DNA from: JAKSSE01 sp045597645
GTDB lineage: Bacteria > Bacillota > Clostridia > Lachnospirales > Lachnospiraceae
Assembly: GCA_045597645.1 (NCBI GenBank)
Contig: JAZLKM010000002.1
Span: forward strand, 62,001-126,000
Direction of reading: 5' to 3'
Length of the DNA stretch: 64,000 nucleotides
Positions within the stretch are counted from its first letter, which is position 1. The number at the start of each line of letters is the position of its first letter. Below the pieces are notes generated by a model. It made no database searches. It was given only the letters and a program-made list of their open reading frames with translations, and was not told the DNA's origin. A program made the position numbers and the translations under genes. This document shows, piece by piece, positions 52,001 through 60,829 of the stretch.

Positions 52001-53595
52001 AGGGAGGATCTGGATGCGATATGCCAGATCGATTATGCCCTAATTGCGGCAGACCACTTATAAAAGCTGGATTTGATATACCATTCGAGACGTTTCTTGG
52101 CTTTAAAGGAAATAAGGAACCTGATATCGACCTAAACTTTTCTGGAGAGTATCAGGGCAAAGCTCATAGATATACGGAAGTAATATTTGGAGAGGGCCAG
52201 ACTTTTAGAGCAGGTACAATAGGTACTTTGGCAGATAAGACGGCGTTCGGATATGTAAAAAAATATTACGAGGAAAGAGGTAAGAGTAAGAGGACCTGTG
52301 AGATAGACAGAATAGTAAAGGGATGCGTTGGGGTGCATAGGACAACTGGACAGCATCCAGGAGGAATTATTGTTCTTCCTTTTGGTCAGGAGATAAATAG
52401 TTTTACTCCTGTTCAGCATCCGGCAAATGATATGGAGACGGATATTATTACCACGCACTTTGACTATCATTCTATTGATGCGAACCTCTTGAAGCTTGAT
52501 ATACTTGGACACGACGATCCAACCATGATAAGAATGCTCGAGGACTTAACTGGTCTACATGCAACTGATATTCCATTGGATGATCCTGCAGTTATGTCAC
52601 TGTTCCAGGATTTGTCAGCACTTAGGATAAGACCGGAGGATATAGGAGGAATACCTCTTGGCAGTCAGGGAATACCGGAATTTGGAACAAAATTTGTTAT
52701 TCAGATGCTATTAGATACTAAGCCGCAGACATTTTCTGACCTAATCAGAATATCAGGACTGTCTCATGGTACAGATGTGTGGCTTGACAATGCTCAGTAC
52801 GTAATTAAACAGGGATATGCACCTATTTCTGAGTGTATATGCACCAGAGATGATATAATGACTTATCTGATAGCGCATGGATTGGATCCTGAGGAATCCT
52901 TCAAGATAATGGAGGATGTGCGCAAGGGTAAGGTCGCAAAAAAGAAGTGCGATAAATGGGACAAATACAAGGAGGATATTTTGTCGCATGGCGTACCTGA
53001 TTGGTATATCGAGTCCTGTGAAAAAATACAGTACATGTTCCCAAAAGCACATGCGGCAGCTTATGTTATGATGGCGTGGCGGGTTGCGTACTGTAAAGTG
53101 TATTATCCGTTGGCCTACTACGCAGCATTCTTTAGTATCAGAGCCAAAACATTTAACTATGAAGCTATGTGCCTTGGCGTAGAGAGAGTAAGGATGCACC
53201 TTACAGAACTAGAAAAAAGAGAAGCGCAGCTTAAAGCTGAAAATAAGAGCCTTACAGCGAAGGAAGAAGACTTTATAAAAGACCTTAAGCTTGTGGAAGA
53301 ATTTTATGCGAGAGGCTTAGAGTTTACACCTATACAGCTGGAGATAGTGCAGGCGCAGCGCTTTCAGATAATTGACGGCAAGCTGATGGCGTGTCTGTCA
53401 TCAATAGATGGTTTGGGAGAAAATGCGGCGGAAGCTGTTGTTGATGCTGTAAAAGATGGCCCATTCTTATCAAAAGATGATTTTAGACAAAGAACACATG
53501 TTAGCAAGACCGTTGTAGATATGATGGCGGATTTGAAACTTTTGGGCAACCTGCCTGAGACCAATCAGATTTCATTTTTTGATTCATTAATGTAA
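49024..53595 (+). CDS. polC: DNA polymerase III subunit alpha, PolC type
   Basis: A 1523-residue Gram-positive replicative polymerase. Domains in order are an N-terminal region (1-245) with a disordered, Lys/Ala-rich linker; an OB fold (about 285-375); the first PHP part (VELHCHTKMSDMDG, about 398); a proofreading exonuclease (FDIETTG with Asp489 and Glu491, to about 650); the second PHP part; the zinc-binding CEECHFYDF...CPNCG; and a palm with Asp1034 and Asp1036 (PDIDLNF). Fingers with PKAHAAAYVMMAWRVAYCK follow near 1340. Slightly longer than B. subtilis PolC (1437). It follows ispG by 1 bp. Confidence 0.98.
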   Translation: MTKKFLDIFSNLQIDASIRGLLTEADVERVTASSDRSRTRIYLCGKRLMSYKQIRLVEKTLAEQYFPNKGTIINIVQRYELSAQYSPETLLDEYIESIGEELKDKDRLLYETFRKADIEFPDGTTVMLVVEDTVINRERVDMLCQVLHKIIVDRCGINCIIDASFKDATTSIQRRQKDAELINEVKLISLRAGYAATQENISEKADETTNENEESVKADDQGTKPVASDKEATKSKSTKPAAPQKGASSFSGKNTFRRRDNFQPGAGPIKTSDDPNLIYGSLFDDETITIDTIQGEVGTVAIRGRIEFTDQRAIRGERTIFTIAITDFTDTIKAKMFIPNESLDQIAGKLKEGKFVKLKGIVSMDQYEQDLTIGSVRGIMVGEDFTTKRVDLSGEKRVELHCHTKMSDMDGVSEVKDILKTAKGWGHKALAVTDHGDVQAFPDAYHTIGDDDPFKVIYGVEGYFVDDTKGIVTNSKGQVIDNQTYVVFDIETTGFNPHKNKIIEFGAVKVRDGEVVERFSRFVNPQVPIPFAIEQLTTIRDDMVMNEPTIEVILPEFLEFCEGGVFVAHNADFDMSYVIENALRQNLSLVEPTYIDTVALARMLLPTISKFKLDAVAKVLGVPLNTHHRAVDDAECTAHIFIKLMKMVQESGIDDLDALNKKGQMDAAAIRKVHSHHGIILAKNDLGRVNLYKLVSESHLNYFHRRPLLPKSLINKYRDGLIIGSACCEGELFQAILLGRPKEEIVRLVEFYDYLEIQPLANDAFMIREEKQPIDDWEDLREINREIVRLGEQFHKPVVATCDVHFLNPEDEIYRRIIMAGNGFKDADEQAPLYLRTTDEMLEEFSYLGADKAYEVVVTNTNLIADMCEKIAPVRPDKAPPVIPNSDEMLRTICYNTAHSMYGDNLPEVVTERLERELNSIISNGYAVMYIIAQKLVWKSNEDGYLVGSRGSVGSSFVATMSGITEVNPLKPHYYCEECHFYDFDSDLVKSFQGGSGCDMPDRLCPNCGRPLIKAGFDIPFETFLGFKGNKEPDIDLNFSGEYQGKAHRYTEVIFGEGQTFRAGTIGTLADKTAFGYVKKYYEERGKSKRTCEIDRIVKGCVGVHRTTGQHPGGIIVLPFGQEINSFTPVQHPANDMETDIITTHFDYHSIDANLLKLDILGHDDPTMIRMLEDLTGLHATDIPLDDPAVMSLFQDLSALRIRPEDIGGIPLGSQGIPEFGTKFVIQMLLDTKPQTFSDLIRISGLSHGTDVWLDNAQYVIKQGYAPISECICTRDDIMTYLIAHGLDPEESFKIMEDVRKGKVAKKKCDKWDKYKEDILSHGVPDWYIESCEKIQYMFPKAHAAAYVMMAWRVAYCKVYYPLAYYAAFFSIRAKTFNYEAMCLGVERVRMHLTELEKREAQLKAENKSLTAKEEDFIKDLKLVEEFYARGLEFTPIQLEIVQAQRFQIIDGKLMACLSSIDGLGENAAEAVVDAVKDGPFLSKDDFRQRTHVSKTVVDMMADLKLLGNLPETNQISFFDSLM

Positions 53596-53607
53596 CAAGA
53601 GGACAAG

Positions 53608-54750
53608 ATGAGAGAATTATCAGAACTAAGGGAAGAACTGGATGTACTTGACCGCCAGGTGGTGGAGCTGTACGCAAAAAGAATGGGAATTGCCGAGGAG
53701 GTAGCAGCTTACAAGATAGGGGTAGGTAAACCAGTCCTCGACATGGAGAGAGAGAAAAGCAAAATAGATACGCTTACTTCATATGTTGACACCCCATTTC
53801 TAAAGCAGGGCATTAAGGAACTGTATGAACAAATAATGACTAACAGTCGTAAGCGCCAGTATCAGATAATGCAGGAGAATGGCAAGGAAGGCCCTTCTTT
53901 TGGAAGTCAGGTAGAAAAGTTTAGCTTTGACAGTGCTAGGGTGGTATATCAAGGAGTTCCAGGGGCGTATAGCCAGATTGCAATGCGTCAATTTTTTGGG
54001 GATGAAGTGGACGGCTATGCTGTTGATTCCTGGCGTGATGCAATGGAGCAGCTTAAGCTTGGAAAAGCTGACTATGCAGTACTTCCTATAGAGAACTCTA
54101 CTAAAGGAATCATTGCGGAAAACCATGACCTTTTGGCGTCCTATGATTATTTCATTGTTGGTGAGCAGATTATTGAGGTTAATCACTGCTTGCTAGGAGT
54201 TCCAGGAGCCACGATAGATGACATCAATCAGGTATATTCTCATCCGCAGGCAATTTTTCAATGTAATGATTTTCTTGTGGAGCACTCATATATGCGAACA
54301 GAAGCACTTGAGAACACAGCAAAAGCTGCTAAGCTGGTTAAGGAAGAGGGGAAAAAAAATCAGGCTGCTATTGCCAGCATAATTAATGCAGAACTCTATG
54401 GACTTGAAGTTCTCGCAGAAGGTATACAGGACAGAAAGGATAACAAGACAAGATTTGTTATAGTAAGCCCTCAGAAAAAATATTCGAAAGAGGCAAATAA
54501 AATAAGCATATCTTATGAGATTCCGCACAATAGAGGTTCTCTATATCACAGTCTGTCACATTTCATTTTCAATGATATCAATTTGTGCAGAATTGAGTCG
54601 AGACCATCGCTTGCAGGACAATGGGAGTATAGATTCTTTGTTGACATTGAGGGTAATCTGGACGACATTGCCGTGAAACAGGCGCTTTATGGACTGTCGC
54701 TTGAAACTAATAATCTTCAGATTCTAGGAAATTTTGTGAGTAGGACATGA
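53608..54750 (+). CDS. pheA: Chorismate mutase / prephenate dehydratase fusion
   Basis: A 380-residue bifunctional P-protein for phenylalanine synthesis. It has an N-terminal AroQ-type chorismate mutase (about 1-90, LREELDVLDRQVVELYAKRMGIAEEVAAYK, split motif). Prephenate dehydratase (about 110-285) has YQGVPGAYSQIA and the TR of NKTRFVIV. A C-terminal ACT domain (about 295-375) carries the feedback loop ESRPSLAGQWEYRFFVDIEG. All domains look intact. It begins 12 bp after polC. Its end overlaps the DUF815 gene by 4 bp. Confidence 0.95.
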   Translation: MRELSELREELDVLDRQVVELYAKRMGIAEEVAAYKIGVGKPVLDMEREKSKIDTLTSYVDTPFLKQGIKELYEQIMTNSRKRQYQIMQENGKEGPSFGSQVEKFSFDSARVVYQGVPGAYSQIAMRQFFGDEVDGYAVDSWRDAMEQLKLGKADYAVLPIENSTKGIIAENHDLLASYDYFIVGEQIIEVNHCLLGVPGATIDDINQVYSHPQAIFQCNDFLVEHSYMRTEALENTAKAAKLVKEEGKKNQAAIASIINAELYGLEVLAEGIQDRKDNKTRFVIVSPQKKYSKEANKISISYEIPHNRGSLYHSLSHFIFNDINLCRIESRPSLAGQWEYRFFVDIEGNLDDIAVKQALYGLSLETNNLQILGNFVSRT

Positions 54751-55949
54751 AAAAATATATATTATTTCACTCGTTTGAAAATGACGAGCTAATTAACGCA
54801 ATAGGTGAAAATGATATGGCCACTTTAATGGGTGGCCTTCTATCTTTTGGGCAAACATACGGATTTTCAGGCAACCTTTGGGAGCTATATCTTACTTTTA
54901 AGCTTATTTGTGATGAAAATGCATACAGTCTTTCATGTGAGGGGAAAGGCAATACATCGCTTAGCTTAAAAGCCGCGGCTATGCAGGATTTTGAAATAAT
55001 TGGGAAACTGTATGAAGCAAATATAGAAAATGCTATTATCTGTGATTTTGATTATGAGGGCGGAAGTACCCATCACCTATCTCATTTTATTCGAAACGAG
55101 ATTGTGAACCTTTCCAAGTCAATAAGTGAAGCTGCAAATGTAGAGTCATTCTATGATGCTTTAACTGAGTTTTACAAAAATTATGGAGTGGGAGATTATG
55201 GACTTCATAAGGCGTTTAGATTAACGGATGGAAAGCTTGTACCGGTAACCGGAGTAAGCAGAGTAGTATTTGATGATCTGGTTGGAAATGATCTGCAGAA
55301 AAAAGCGTTAAGAGATAATACAGAGGCGTTTTTGTCGGGGAAGGCCGCAAATAATTGCCTTCTTTACGGAGATGCTGGAACAGGTAAGTCTACTAGCATA
55401 AAGGCACTTATGAATGAATATTTCCAGCAGGGACTTCGCGTTATTGAAATATATAAGCACGATTTTTCAATGCTAAATTCTGTTATAGCTAGCATAAAGC
55501 ATAGAGATTACAAATTTATATTATTTATGGATGATCTCTCGTTTGAGGATTTTGAGATTGAGTATAAATATTTAAAAGCAGTAATTGAAGGCGGGCTTGA
55601 GAAACGCCCAAGTAATGTCCTTATATATGCAACTAGCAATAGAAGGCATCTTATAAAAGAGAGCTTTAAAGATAAAGGCGAGATTTTAGATGACGATTTG
55701 CACAAGAATGACACTGTGCAGGAAAAGTTGTCATTGTCGAATAGATTTGGAGTACAGGTATATTTTCCGTCACCTGCAATGAAGGAATTTGAGCGCATTG
55801 TTCTTGAACTTGCCAGAAGAGAAAATATTGCGGATGATGAGCAGACCATTCTTGAGAAGGCAAGACAGTATGAGCTTCGCACAGGAGGCTTGTCAGGTAG
55901 AACCGCAAGACAGTTTATAGATTTTTACCTTGGAAGGAGTAATGCTTGA
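54747..55949 (+). CDS. DUF815 AAA+ ATPase
   Basis: A 400-residue protein. The N-terminal 180 residues are unassigned. A DUF815 AAA+ module (about 185-400) follows, with VGNDLQKKALRDNTEAFL, Walker A GDAGTGKS (208-215), a LFMDDLSFEDFE Walker B, ATSNRRHL sensor 1 and SNRFG. The function of the family is not established. It overlaps pheA by 4 bp and the ppx/gppA gene by 4 bp, so translation is coupled both ways. Confidence 0.88.
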   Translation: MKKYILFHSFENDELINAIGENDMATLMGGLLSFGQTYGFSGNLWELYLTFKLICDENAYSLSCEGKGNTSLSLKAAAMQDFEIIGKLYEANIENAIICDFDYEGGSTHHLSHFIRNEIVNLSKSISEAANVESFYDALTEFYKNYGVGDYGLHKAFRLTDGKLVPVTGVSRVVFDDLVGNDLQKKALRDNTEAFLSGKAANNCLLYGDAGTGKSTSIKALMNEYFQQGLRVIEIYKHDFSMLNSVIASIKHRDYKFILFMDDLSFEDFEIEYKYLKAVIEGGLEKRPSNVLIYATSNRRHLIKESFKDKGEILDDDLHKNDTVQEKLSLSNRFGVQVYFPSPAMKEFERIVLELARRENIADDEQTILEKARQYELRTGGLSGRTARQFIDFYLGRSNA

Positions 55950-57469
55950 AGATATTTGGAGCAATCTATATCGGATCCTATATTATTAGCTTAAAGGTCT
56001 ATGAGATAGGTGGAAAGAAGGGCATAAAAGTCTTAGATAAGGTCGAGTATCGCAATGATATTGAAAAGGATATCATGCGATATGGATATATTACAAATGA
56101 GACGATTGCTGATACTTGTGAAAGCCTTAACAACTTTAAAAGCGTACTGAATACATATTTAGTGACGGACTATCAGGTGTATATAACACCGGCTGTGAAT
56201 AAAGCGTCTAATAGATTGTTTGTTAAGAGTCAGATTGAAGCCAAAACAGGCCTTTTCATACGCCATCTGGCTAACTCGGAGCAAAAACTGTTATATTTCA
56301 AGGCTCTTATGGAGACGGCGGGGTTTGAAAGAATATCAAAGGAAAATATACTGGTTGTCAGTGTAGGTGGTAATAGCATACAGATATCACTTATGGAACG
56401 CGGTGATATGATAACAACACAGCTTGTGCCGCTTAGTACAGTTAAGATGCGAGAACAGTTGGCAGCGCTTGACCTCCCCGCATCAAAAAGAACCAGGCAT
56501 ATTTCTGACTTAATAAAAAAAGAACTTGATGCATTTAAGAAAATGTATGTCCAGAATATTAAGCCAAAATACCTGATTGTAATTGGAGACTATGTTAATG
56601 ACATAATCTCTGGTGCAGATAAGACAGTTGAAGGTAAGATTCTTGAAAAGGAATTGTTTGTAGATCAGATGGTGAAGATGATGAAGTCTAGTGCTAACGG
56701 AGCAGGTGGACTTGGGCATCTAAAGGTATCTGATTCTCTGGCAGAGCCTTTTATTATGATGTATCAATGTCTGGCTGAGAGTACTACGGCATCATATATA
56801 TGGATTCCAGGTGTTAGCGTTCACGATGGAATAATGTATGACTATGCCTTTGCTAATAAGTGGCTAAAGCCAACTCATGATTTTGACAAAGATGTTATTC
56901 AGGCATCAAAGCAGATTGCAAAAAGATATGGAAATGACGAGCGGCACGACGCGGCTATGATTGATGCTGCAATGGCCATATTTGACGGATTAAAAAAGCC
57001 ATATGGTCTTAACAAGCGAAGTAGACTTTTACTCGAGGCAGCAATAATTCTTCATGACTGTGGCAGATATGTAAGCCTAGCGAGAAGAGCCAAGTGTGCA
57101 CATGATATTATCATGGCAGCTGAGATTATTGGGTTGTCACATACCGAACGGAAAATAGTGGCTAACATAGTTTTATATAACCGCGAGGAATTACCGCCAT
57201 TTGATGAATTCGAAGATAATTTATCTTCTGCTGACTATGTGGAATTGTCAAGATTATGTGCAATAATGCGACTTGCTGATGCACTCGATAGTTCGAATAC
57301 TCAGAAAGTAGACAAGATTACTTGTTCAGTTAAGGAAGATTGTTTTTCAATTAATGTGTCTACAATAGATGATATCATTTTTGAAAAATTGGAGTTCTAC
57401 AATAAAACGTCGCTTTTTGAGACAGTATATGGTATAGCGCCACAGCTCAAAGAGCACCGGATTCTGTAA
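55946..57469 (+). CDS. Ppx/GppA phosphatase with C-terminal HD domain
   Basis: A 507-residue exopolyphosphatase/pppGpp phosphatase-like protein. The N-terminal part (about 1-300) has the sugar kinase/actin-like fold with IYIGSYIISLKVYEIGG and VVSVGGNSIQISLMERGD, which differ from the usual D-x-G-S-N-S-x-R and G-G-S motifs. The C-terminal part (about 310-505) is HD-like with His370-Asp371 (ILHDCGRYV). It starts with TTG overlapping the previous stop. The polyphosphate kinase gene begins 11 bp downstream, so a role in polyphosphate breakdown is likely; pppGpp cannot be excluded. Confidence 0.85.
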   Translation: MKIFGAIYIGSYIISLKVYEIGGKKGIKVLDKVEYRNDIEKDIMRYGYITNETIADTCESLNNFKSVLNTYLVTDYQVYITPAVNKASNRLFVKSQIEAKTGLFIRHLANSEQKLLYFKALMETAGFERISKENILVVSVGGNSIQISLMERGDMITTQLVPLSTVKMREQLAALDLPASKRTRHISDLIKKELDAFKKMYVQNIKPKYLIVIGDYVNDIISGADKTVEGKILEKELFVDQMVKMMKSSANGAGGLGHLKVSDSLAEPFIMMYQCLAESTTASYIWIPGVSVHDGIMYDYAFANKWLKPTHDFDKDVIQASKQIAKRYGNDERHDAAMIDAAMAIFDGLKKPYGLNKRSRLLLEAAIILHDCGRYVSLARRAKCAHDIIMAAEIIGLSHTERKIVANIVLYNREELPPFDEFEDNLSSADYVELSRLCAIMRLADALDSSNTQKVDKITCSVKEDCFSINVSTIDDIIFEKLEFYNKTSLFETVYGIAPQLKEHRIL

Positions 57470-57480
57470 AGGCAAACTAT

Positions 57481-59661
57481 ATGAAAATTGACGAGAAATT
57501 TTATAATCCTGAATATTTTGAGAATAGAGAGCTTAGCTGGCTTAAATTTGACCTTCGTGTTCTAAATGAAGCCAGAGACAAGAGTATACCGCTACTTGAG
57601 AGACTCAAGTTTATAAGCATCACTTCGTCTAACCTGGATGAATTCTTCATGGTGCGAGTGGCATCGTTAAAGGACCAGGTTCACGCTGATTATAAGAAAA
57701 AGGATATAGCAGGGCTTACTGCTGAAAGACAGCTTGAGCTTATAGCGCAGTCGGCGTCAGAATTAGTGGGAATGCAGTATTCTGCTTATAACAGGTCTAT
57801 TTTGCCTGCACTTTCAGATGAAGGTATCATTTTGCATGAGGACTATAGTGAGCTTGACGAGCGCCAAAGAGAATTCGTAAAAAAATATTTTGATGAGCAG
57901 ATATATCCAGTACTAACGCCGATGGCAGTGGACGCTTCAAGACCATTTCCGCTCATACAGAATAAAACCATAAATATAGCTGCTCTGATTAGGCAAAATA
58001 AGGTGGATGTGAAGGCAAAAAATGCTGAAAAAAATAAGCCATTATTTGCTACAGTACAGGTTCCATCCGTATTACCTAGACTTGTAGCTATACCTTCTGC
58101 ATCAGGTAAAGAGGAATTTGTATTTTTAGAGGCAATTATTGAAGATAACTTAGATAAGCTATATTTGAATTGCGATATTTTGACTTCATGTGCTTACAGA
58201 GTAATGAGAAACGCGGATTTGTCTATAGATGAGGAGGAAGCCGAGGATCTACTTCAAGAGATTGAAAAGCAGCTTCGACGTAGACAGTGGGGCGAGGTAA
58301 TTAGGCTGGAGGTAGGCAAAAAATGCGATGATAGAATTCTCGATTTTTTGATGGGTGAACACAAAATTGCAGTCGCAGATGTGTACAAAGTTGATGGACC
58401 GCTGGATCTTACCTGCCTAATGAAATTGTATGGAATTGATGGCTATGACAGGTTGCGCCAACCTAAGTATATTCCAGCAAGACATCCGGCATTGGATGTC
58501 TCTAAGAATATATTTGAGCAGATAGCAAAGGGCGATGTTTTCCTTCATCATCCATATCAAAGCTTTGACCCAGTGGTTGAGTTTATAAAGCAGGCTGCTA
58601 CGGATCCAATGGTGTTAGCTATAAAGCAGACACTGTACAGAGTAAGTGGCAATTCACCCATAATTGCAGCTCTTGCCAGAGCGGCTGAACAGGGTAAGCA
58701 GGTCAGTGTTCTTGTTGAACTTAAGGCAAGATTCGATGAGGAACATAATATCGAGTGGGCGAGAAGACTTGAAAAGGCTGGATGCCATGTTATTTACGGT
58801 TTAGTTGGACTTAAGACACATAGCAAGATTTCACTCGTAGTTAGAAGAGAGGAATCAGGTATTGTTAGATATGTTCATTTGGGAACAGGTAACTATAACG
58901 ATTCAACTGCAAAGCTATACACTGATTGTGGTATTTTAACTTGCAGGGAATCAATTGGAGAGGATGCTACGGCATTTTTTAATATGCTAAGTGGATATTC
59001 TGAGCCGGCTAATTGGAATAGTCTCATTGTAGCTCCAATATGGCTTAGACGTACCTTCTTGGCACTTATTGAGCGAGAAGCCAAAAATGCAAAACACGGT
59101 CGAAAAGCATCGATTACAGCAAAGATGAATTCTTTATGTGATCCAGAGATTATTGCAGCACTATATGCTGCCAGCTGCGCTGGAGTGAAGATAAATCTTT
59201 TGGTTAGAGGAATTTGCTGTCTGAAGGCTGGTATTAGAGGTGTAAGTGAAAATATACACGTAAGATCGATTGTTGGAAATTTTTTGGAGCATAGTCGCAT
59301 TTTCTGTTTTGAAAACGATGGTGACAAAGAGTACTACATGGGTTCAGCAGACTGGATGCCAAGAAATCTAGACAGGCGTGTAGAGATATTGTTTCCTGTC
59401 TATGATGAGCGAATAAAGTCAGAGCTTGCTCAAATTCTGGAGCTAGAGTTTGAGGATAACGTGAAAGCTCATATACTAGGAGCAGATGGTACATATTCAA
59501 AGCAAGATAAGAGAGGAAAGACTTTGATTAACTCTCAGGAGATATTCTGCGAATTGGCTAAAGCTGCTGCAAGAGAGGATAAGCTTGCTGCAAAAAAGGG
59601 GACTTTTGTTCCAGCAACTGCACCAGAGGTAGCAAGTCAAAAGGAGGTGCCAAATGAATGA
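57481..59661 (+). CDS. ppk1: Polyphosphate kinase 1
   Basis: A 726-residue enzyme that builds polyphosphate from ATP. It has an N domain with FENRELSWLKFDLRVLNEA, a head domain, and two phospholipase-D-like catalytic domains. The autophosphorylated His447 lies in GLKTHSKISLVVRRE. A second conserved region LEHSRIFCFENDGDKEYYMGSADWMPRNLDRR is complete. A variable C-terminal tail (about 675-726) is Lys/Ala rich. It lies 11 bp after the Ppx/GppA-HD gene. The deoB start overlaps its end by 8 bp. Confidence 0.97.
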   Translation: MKIDEKFYNPEYFENRELSWLKFDLRVLNEARDKSIPLLERLKFISITSSNLDEFFMVRVASLKDQVHADYKKKDIAGLTAERQLELIAQSASELVGMQYSAYNRSILPALSDEGIILHEDYSELDERQREFVKKYFDEQIYPVLTPMAVDASRPFPLIQNKTINIAALIRQNKVDVKAKNAEKNKPLFATVQVPSVLPRLVAIPSASGKEEFVFLEAIIEDNLDKLYLNCDILTSCAYRVMRNADLSIDEEEAEDLLQEIEKQLRRRQWGEVIRLEVGKKCDDRILDFLMGEHKIAVADVYKVDGPLDLTCLMKLYGIDGYDRLRQPKYIPARHPALDVSKNIFEQIAKGDVFLHHPYQSFDPVVEFIKQAATDPMVLAIKQTLYRVSGNSPIIAALARAAEQGKQVSVLVELKARFDEEHNIEWARRLEKAGCHVIYGLVGLKTHSKISLVVRREESGIVRYVHLGTGNYNDSTAKLYTDCGILTCRESIGEDATAFFNMLSGYSEPANWNSLIVAPIWLRRTFLALIEREAKNAKHGRKASITAKMNSLCDPEIIAALYAASCAGVKINLLVRGICCLKAGIRGVSENIHVRSIVGNFLEHSRIFCFENDGDKEYYMGSADWMPRNLDRRVEILFPVYDERIKSELAQILELEFEDNVKAHILGADGTYSKQDKRGKTLINSQEIFCELAKAAAREDKLAAKKGTFVPATAPEVASQKEVPNE

Positions 59662-60814
59662 TAATAAAAGAGTAATCCTTATCGTGTTAGACAGCGTTGG
59701 CTGCGGAGAACTTCCTGATGCTGATAAGTTTGGTGACAAGGGCGCGCATACTTTGAGATCATGCTCAAAAAGCCCATATTTTTCCATGGAAAATATGAGG
59801 AAAATGGGGTATTTCAATCCAGAAGGCGTAGACGTTGGTCCGAAGGAGCTAGAACCGACAGGAGCCTTTTGCAAGCTTGGGGAATTATCCGGAGGCAAGG
59901 ACTCTACTGTAGGACACTGGGAGATGGCAGGACTTGTGTCAAAGGAGCCACAGCCTACTTATCCCAATGGTTTTCCTGACGAAGTGCTAAAGCCGTTTTC
60001 TGAGGCAGTGGGTAGGGGAGTGCTCTGCAACAAGCCGTACTCAGGTACAGAGGTAATAAAGGACTATGGCGAGGAGCATATAAAAACAGGGGATTTGATT
60101 GTCTACACGTCCGCGGATTCTGTTTTCCAGATAGCAGCGCATGAGGATATTGTTCCTATCGATGAACTGTATAGAATATGTGAGATTGCAAGGGCTCAGC
60201 TTACCGGAAAGCATGGTGTTGGCCGCGTTATAGCCAGACCGTTTATTGGAGAGCCAGGCAATTTTTCTCGTACTGATCGCAGGCATGATTATACTCTTGA
60301 ACCACCTGGAAAGACCATGCTAGATCAGCTTACAGAATATGGTAAAACTGTAATCTCAGTGGGAAAAATAGTAGATTTGTTTGCAGGACGTGGTGTGACC
60401 GACTTTGTTCGCACCAAATCAAATGCTGAGGGAATCGATAGGACTGTGGAGATGATGGACAGGGATTTTGACCTTCTTTTCACAAATCTTGTGGATTACG
60501 ATATGCTTTATGGCCATAGAAATGATGTGGATGGCTATGCTAAGGCGCTGACATATTTTGATGAGAGGCTTCGCGAAATTACAAGAAAGCTTCGGGATAA
60601 CGATATATTAATGATTACTGCTGACCATGGATGCGATCCGGGAATGAAGGAGTCTACCGACCATTCACGAGAATATATACCGCTGCTTTTGTACGGAAAG
60701 AATATAGAAGCCGGAAAAGACTATGGTGTGAGAAAAACATTTGCAGATATAGGTGCTACTGTGTTAAATTACATCGGTGTGCCACAACTAGAAATAGGCA
60801 CTCCGTTGTTTTAA
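59654..60814 (+). CDS. deoB: Phosphopentomutase
   Basis: A 386-residue alkaline-phosphatase-fold enzyme that converts ribose-1-phosphate to ribose-5-phosphate. Metal ligands and the phosphorylated Thr lie in VLDSVGCGELPDA and KDSTVGHWEMAG. DHGCDPGMKESTDHSREYIPLL is complete near the C terminus. Length is normal (about 390). GGAGGTG precedes the ATG inside the end of ppk1. Confidence 0.97.
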   Translation: MNDNKRVILIVLDSVGCGELPDADKFGDKGAHTLRSCSKSPYFSMENMRKMGYFNPEGVDVGPKELEPTGAFCKLGELSGGKDSTVGHWEMAGLVSKEPQPTYPNGFPDEVLKPFSEAVGRGVLCNKPYSGTEVIKDYGEEHIKTGDLIVYTSADSVFQIAAHEDIVPIDELYRICEIARAQLTGKHGVGRVIARPFIGEPGNFSRTDRRHDYTLEPPGKTMLDQLTEYGKTVISVGKIVDLFAGRGVTDFVRTKSNAEGIDRTVEMMDRDFDLLFTNLVDYDMLYGHRNDVDGYAKALTYFDERLREITRKLRDNDILMITADHGCDPGMKESTDHSREYIPLLLYGKNIEAGKDYGVRKTFADIGATVLNYIGVPQLEIGTPLF

Positions 60815-60829
60815 GGATGGTATAGATAA

